Shown here: positions 59,774 through 64,000 of the stretch, one piece after another | How the letters are laid out: the number at the start of each line of letters is the position of its first letter | How positions within the stretch are numbered: position 1 is the first letter of the stretch | DNA from: Acidobacteriota bacterium | GTDB lineage: Bacteria; Acidobacteriota; Vicinamibacteria; Vicinamibacterales; CAVVIG01 | DNA: 64,000 bases | NCBI GenBank assembly: GCA_020850715.1 | Contig: JADZED010000080.1 | Location: forward strand, 318,524-382,523 | Direction of reading: 5' to 3' | Notes under the pieces: model-generated | What the model was told of the DNA's origin: nothing | Seen by the model: only the letters and a program-made list of their open reading frames with translations | Databases searched by the model: none | Program-made: the position numbers and the translations under genes

Positions 59774-62719
59774 GTGAAGGGCAAGACAGGGAATTCCAGG
59801 ACCCACGAAGCGGCATCCAGCGCGGCCGTCCAGGAGCATGCCCGGCGCGCGAACGCGCTCCTGGCGCTGCAGACGTTCGGCCAGTCGGTCTGGCTCGACT
59901 ATCTGCGGCGCAGCCTCTTCACGAGCGGCGAGTTCAGGCGGCTGGTCGCCGACGACGGCGTTCGCGGCGTCACGTCGAATCCCTCGATCTTCGAGAAGGC
60001 GATCGCGGGCAGCACCGACTACCTCGCCGCGATCGAGGAGCTCGAGGCGCACCGCGACCTCGAGCCGATGGCGCTGTACGAGGCGATCGCGATTCGCGAC
60101 ATCCGCGACGCGGCCGACCTCCTGCGCCCGGTCTACGATGCGACCGGGCGCGCCGACGGATACGCGAGCCTGGAAGTCTCGCCGTATCTCGCCCACGACA
60201 CCGCGGCGACCATTGCCGATGCGCATCGCCTGTGGAGCGCCGTCAACCGCGAGAACGTGATGATCAAAGTGCCGGCCACCGCCGAGGGCATCCCGGCGAT
60301 TCGCCGGCTGATCGGCGACGGCGTCAACGTCAACATCACGCTGCTCTTCAGCGTCCGCCGCTACGAGGAGGTGGCCCGCGCCTTTCTCGACGGCCTCTCG
60401 GCGTTCGTGGAGCGGGGCGGGGATCCCGCCAAGGTGGCCAGCGTTGCCAGCTTCTTCGTCAGTCGCATCGACACGGCAGTCGACGCGCTGCTGGCCAGGC
60501 GGCTGGACGCCGCCGCCGATCCTTCCGAGCGGGCATCCCTCGAGAAGCTCATGGGCCAGGTCGCGATCGCCAACGCCCGCCTCGCCTACCAGCAGTATCT
60601 GGCCGTGGGCCGCTCCGATGCGTGGCAGCGCCTGTCGCTGGGAGGCGCTCATCCCCAGCGTCTCCTGTGGGCGAGCACGAGCACGAAGAATCCGCGCTAC
60701 AGCGATGTCCGCTATGTCGAGGAGCTGATCGGACGCGACACGGTCAACACCATCACCCCCGCGACGCTGGACGCGTTTCGCGACCACGGCCGGCCGCGCG
60801 CCAGCCTCGAGGAGGGTGTCGAGGAGGCCCATCGGGTGCTGGCGGCGCTCGATCGCGCCGGCATTTCGCTCGATCAGGTGACCGGCACGCTGCTGGACGA
60901 AGGCGTCCGGCAGTTCAGCGAGGCATTCGACCGGCTGCTCACGGCCGTCGACCAGGGACGGCGGGGCGAGTTGCGATCCACGCTCGATCGCCAGCAGCAT
61001 CGCCTCCCGCACGATCTCGATGTGTCCGTGCGCGACGCCATCGCCGAGTGGCAGCAATCCGGCAGGATCCGGCGCCTCTGGGCCCGCGATGCGACGCTGT
61101 GGACCGGCCAGGGCGAGGATCGCTGGCTCGGATGGCTCGGGATCGCCGACGACCAGCGCGCCGATCTGGGCCCGCTGAAGGCGTTCGCCGAGGAGGTGAC
61201 CGCCGGCGGCTTCTCGCAGGCGGTGCTGCTCGGCATGGGCGGCTCGAGCCTCTGTCCGGAAGTGCTGCGCGCGACGTTCGGCACCACGCCTGGCTTCCTC
61301 GACCTGCGCGTCCTGGACTCGACCGACCCGGCGCAGATTGCCGAGGTCGAGCAGGCGGTGGATCTGGCGCACACCCTGTTCATCGTGTCGAGCAAGTCGG
61401 GTACGACCCTCGAGCCCGACATCCTGCTGCAGCACTTCCTCGCGCGCGTGAAGGGCGTGACGCGCGAGGGACAGGCGGGCGCGCACTTCGTCGCGATCAC
61501 CGATCCCGACTCCCCGCTCCAGCATCTGGCCGGGCGGGAGAAGTTCCGGCGGGTGTTCCCCGGGGTGCCCTCGATCGGCGGGCGCTATTCGGCGCTCTCG
61601 AACTTCGGCCTGGTCCCGGCGGCCTTGATGGGCATCGACGTCGCCCGGCTGTTGGATCGCGCCGAGCTGATGGTGCACTCCTGCGCGGCGAGCGTTCCTG
61701 CGGCCGAGAATCCGGCGGTCGTCCTCGGCGTCCTCCTCGGCACCCTGGCGGCCGCTGGACGGGACAAGATCACATTTGTCGCCTCTCCCGGCATCGCCGA
61801 TCTCGGCGCCTGGCTCGAACAGCTGATCGCCGAATCCACGGGGAAGCACGGCAAGGGGATCATCCCCGTCGATGGCGAACCGCTCGGCGCGCCGGACGAC
61901 TACGGCGGGGATCGCCTCTTCGTCCATCTCCGGCTCGAGTCAGGGCCCGAACCCGCCCAGGACGCGGCGATCGACGCGCTCGAGCGCGCGGGACATCCGG
62001 TGGTGCGGATCGCCATCGCCGAAATCGGCGATATCGCCCAGGAATTCTTCCGCTGGGAGATGGCCACGGCCGTCGCCGGCGCCATCCTCGGCATCAATCC
62101 CTTCGATCAGCCCGACGTCGAAGCGAGCAAGGTCGCGACGCGCGAGCTCACCGTCGCGTTCGAAAAGAGCGGGCGGCTCCCCGACGAGACGCCGATCTTC
62201 GAAGGGGAGGGGCTTTCACTCTTCGCCGATCCGAGGAATGCGACCGCGCTGACGCAGGCGCTCGGCGGAGACCGCTCGATCGCCGGCTTCCTGCGGGCGC
62301 ACCTCGGCCGGATTCGGTCTGGCGACTACTTCGCGATACTCGCCTATCTGGCGAGGACCGGGCCCTACGCGGAGGTCCTGCAGGCCATGCGCACCGCCGT
62401 GCGCGACCGCACCCGCGCCGCGACCTGCCTGGGCTTCGGCCCGCGCTTTCTCCATTCGACCGGACAAGCCTACAAAGGCGGGCCGAACACGGGCGTCTTT
62501 CTCCAGATCACGTGCGACGACGCCGAGGACATCCCGGTGCCGGGCCGGAAATACTCGTTCGGCATCGTCAAGGCCGCCGAGGCGCGAGGCGACTTCGCTG
62601 TCCTTGCCGAGCGCAACCGCCGGGCGCTCCGAGTGCACATGGGCCGGGATGTCGCCGCCGGGCTGCGCGCGCTGCAGACGGCGCTTGCTGCGGCGCTGCC
62701 GAGCGGCCGGGCCCGCTGA
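59774..62719 (+). CDS. Bifunctional transaldolase / glucose-6-phosphate isomerase
   Basis: N-term transaldolase ([28 protein letters not shown]), C-term phosphoglucose isomerase ([22 protein letters not shown]). Confidence 0.93.
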   Translation: MKGKTGNSRTHEAASSAAVQEHARRANALLALQTFGQSVWLDYLRRSLFTSGEFRRLVADDGVRGVTSNPSIFEKAIAGSTDYLAAIEELEAHRDLEPMALYEAIAIRDIRDAADLLRPVYDATGRADGYASLEVSPYLAHDTAATIADAHRLWSAVNRENVMIKVPATAEGIPAIRRLIGDGVNVNITLLFSVRRYEEVARAFLDGLSAFVERGGDPAKVASVASFFVSRIDTAVDALLARRLDAAADPSERASLEKLMGQVAIANARLAYQQYLAVGRSDAWQRLSLGGAHPQRLLWASTSTKNPRYSDVRYVEELIGRDTVNTITPATLDAFRDHGRPRASLEEGVEEAHRVLAALDRAGISLDQVTGTLLDEGVRQFSEAFDRLLTAVDQGRRGELRSTLDRQQHRLPHDLDVSVRDAIAEWQQSGRIRRLWARDATLWTGQGEDRWLGWLGIADDQRADLGPLKAFAEEVTAGGFSQAVLLGMGGSSLCPEVLRATFGTTPGFLDLRVLDSTDPAQIAEVEQAVDLAHTLFIVSSKSGTTLEPDILLQHFLARVKGVTREGQAGAHFVAITDPDSPLQHLAGREKFRRVFPGVPSIGGRYSALSNFGLVPAALMGIDVARLLDRAELMVHSCAASVPAAENPAVVLGVLLGTLAAAGRDKITFVASPGIADLGAWLEQLIAESTGKHGKGIIPVDGEPLGAPDDYGGDRLFVHLRLESGPEPAQDAAIDALERAGHPVVRIAIAEIGDIAQEFFRWEMATAVAGAILGINPFDQPDVEASKVATRELTVAFEKSGRLPDETPIFEGEGLSLFADPRNATALTQALGGDRSIAGFLRAHLGRIRSGDYFAILAYLARTGPYAEVLQAMRTAVRDRTRAATCLGFGPRFLHSTGQAYKGGPNTGVFLQITCDDAEDIPVPGRKYSFGIVKAAEARGDFAVLAERNRRALRVHMGRDVAAGLRALQTALAAALPSGRAR

Positions 62720-62736
62720 GCGAGGCGAGGGCTTCC

Positions 62737-63783
62737 ATGCAGATGGGCATGATCGGTCTGGGACGGATGGGCGCGAGCATGGTACGGCGACTGATGCGTG
62801 CCGGCCACGAATGCGTCGTCTACGACGTCAACCCCGAGGCAGCCGCTCCGGTGGCTCGAGAAGGCGCAGTCGCGGTCCCGTCACTGGACGGGCTGGCCGC
62901 CGCCTTGAAGAAGCCCAGGGCCGTCTGGATGATGGTGCCGGCCGCGGCCGTCGAGCAGACCGTGGGCGACCTCGCACGAAGGATGGAACGGGGCGACATC
63001 ATCGTCGACGGCGGCAACTCCCACTACATCGACGACATTCGCCGCGCGAAGCAGTTGGCCGCGCAGGGTGTTCACTATGTGGATGCCGGCACGAGCGGCG
63101 GCGTCTGGGGGCTCGACCGCGGCTTCTGCCAGATGATCGGCGGCGAGCCGGACATCGTGCACCACCTCGACCCGCTGTTTGCCGCGCTGGCGCCTGCGAT
63201 CGACGCGGCGCCGCGCACGCCCGGGCGCGCCTCCCGCGGCGGGACCGCAGAGCACGGCTACCTGCACTGCGGCCCGAACGGCGCCGGACACTTCGTGAAG
63301 ATGGTCCACAACGGCATCGAATACGGCATGATGGCGGCCTACGCGGAAGGCCTCAACGTTCTGCGGCACGCCAACGCCGGCACGCGTCCGCATGCTTCGG
63401 ACGCCGAAACGGCGCCGCTGCGAAACCCGGAGCTGTACCAGTACGACCTGAACCTGTCCGACATCACCGAGGTCTGGCGGCGGGGCAGCGTCATCGCCTC
63501 GTGGCTGCTGGATCTCACGGCCGCGGCGCTGGCCGCCGATCCCGCGCTGAAGGGCTTCGCCGGACGGGTGTCCGATTCCGGCGAGGGACGCTGGACGATC
63601 ACAGCGGCGATCGACGAAGGCGTGCCGGCGCACGTGTTGAGCGCGGCGCTCTACGAGCGGTTCAGCTCGCGCGGCCAGGCGGATTTCGCCGACAAGCTAC
63701 TCTCCGCGATGCGGTACGAGTTCGGCGGCCACGTCGAGCGTGGCGCCGCCGCGGGCCCGGCGCGGCAACGGGAAGCGTCGTGA
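62737..63783 (+). CDS. gnd: 6-phosphogluconate dehydrogenase (decarboxylating)
   Basis: [57 protein letters not shown]. Confidence 0.93.
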   Translation: MQMGMIGLGRMGASMVRRLMRAGHECVVYDVNPEAAAPVAREGAVAVPSLDGLAAALKKPRAVWMMVPAAAVEQTVGDLARRMERGDIIVDGGNSHYIDDIRRAKQLAAQGVHYVDAGTSGGVWGLDRGFCQMIGGEPDIVHHLDPLFAALAPAIDAAPRTPGRASRGGTAEHGYLHCGPNGAGHFVKMVHNGIEYGMMAAYAEGLNVLRHANAGTRPHASDAETAPLRNPELYQYDLNLSDITEVWRRGSVIASWLLDLTAAALAADPALKGFAGRVSDSGEGRWTITAAIDEGVPAHVLSAALYERFSSRGQADFADKLLSAMRYEFGGHVERGAAAGPARQREAS

Positions 63784-64000
63784 CCGGCCGATCGGCCCCG
63801 CACGCCCCGGAGCCCGTCCGCCTGGTCGTGGCGGATGTCGACGGCGCGCTCGTGACCCCCGACAAGATCCTGACGCCTCGCGCGCGCGCCGCCATTCAGC
63901 GCGTGCTCGACGCAGGGATCCACTTCACGATCACCAGCGGCCGTCCTCCCCGGGGCATGCAGATGCTGATCGACGATCTTCACCTGCAGGATCCCATCAC
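63780..64000 (+). CDS. HAD-superfamily hydrolase (Cof-like), N-terminal part (truncated)
   Basis: GTG start overlapping gnd stop; [46 protein letters not shown]. Confidence 0.8.
   Translation, partial: MTGRSAPHAPEPVRLVVADVDGALVTPDKILTPRARAAIQRVLDAGIHFTITSGRPPRGMQMLIDDLHLQDPI

Noticed and set aside
59714-61927. 737-aa minus-strand ORF opposite tal-pgi
   Set aside because: Shadow ORF; the plus-strand transaldolase/PGI motifs are unambiguous
59774-62719. Transaldolase-PGI fusion as a novel architecture
   Set aside because: Bifunctional Tal-Pgi proteins are already known; kept only as an annotated feature

Overview
High-GC bacterial chromosome segment. Gene content suggests an Acidobacteriota/Vicinamibacteria-like genome; this is inference, not tested. 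No CRISPR array or prophage seen. Main blocks: (1) moeA(partial)/moaB and a GIY-YIG nuclease; (2) a tightly packed respiratory operon, diheme cyt c (narC-like)-narGHJI-actABCDEF (nitrate reductase plus Alternative Complex III); (3) tRNA-Arg, an atypical bEBP-like AAA+ regulator, DUF2249-hemerythrin, and a DsrE/NifU-like pair; (4) a three-gene cassette with two 4-nt ATGA overlaps: protease-dead HtrA-like PDZ protein, polytopic membrane protein, and a CPA2 antiporter fused to a GT20 trehalose-6-P-synthase-like domain; (5) lipocalin-like, penicillin acylase, tadA, GNAT/FemAB-like plus PRODH-like pair, YbhB, a nucleotidyltransferase module, USP, carboxyltransferase; (6) a cobalamin riboswitch-btuB-btuD-btuC-btuF locus with two DUF71/COG2102 paralogs; (7) yjbQ, mqnE, nadA, sodB-like, SRP RNA, dnaX-ybaB-recR, osmC; (8) tRNA-Asn followed by mazEF, unknown ORFs and a decayed IS1182-like transposase; (9) a stress/carbon block: CDF transporter, CBS-HPF fusion, two tandem-USP proteins, tal-pgi fusion, gnd, HAD (partial). 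The strongest novelty candidates are the antiporter-GT20 cassette, the nar-ACIII single operon and the CBS-HPF fusion.
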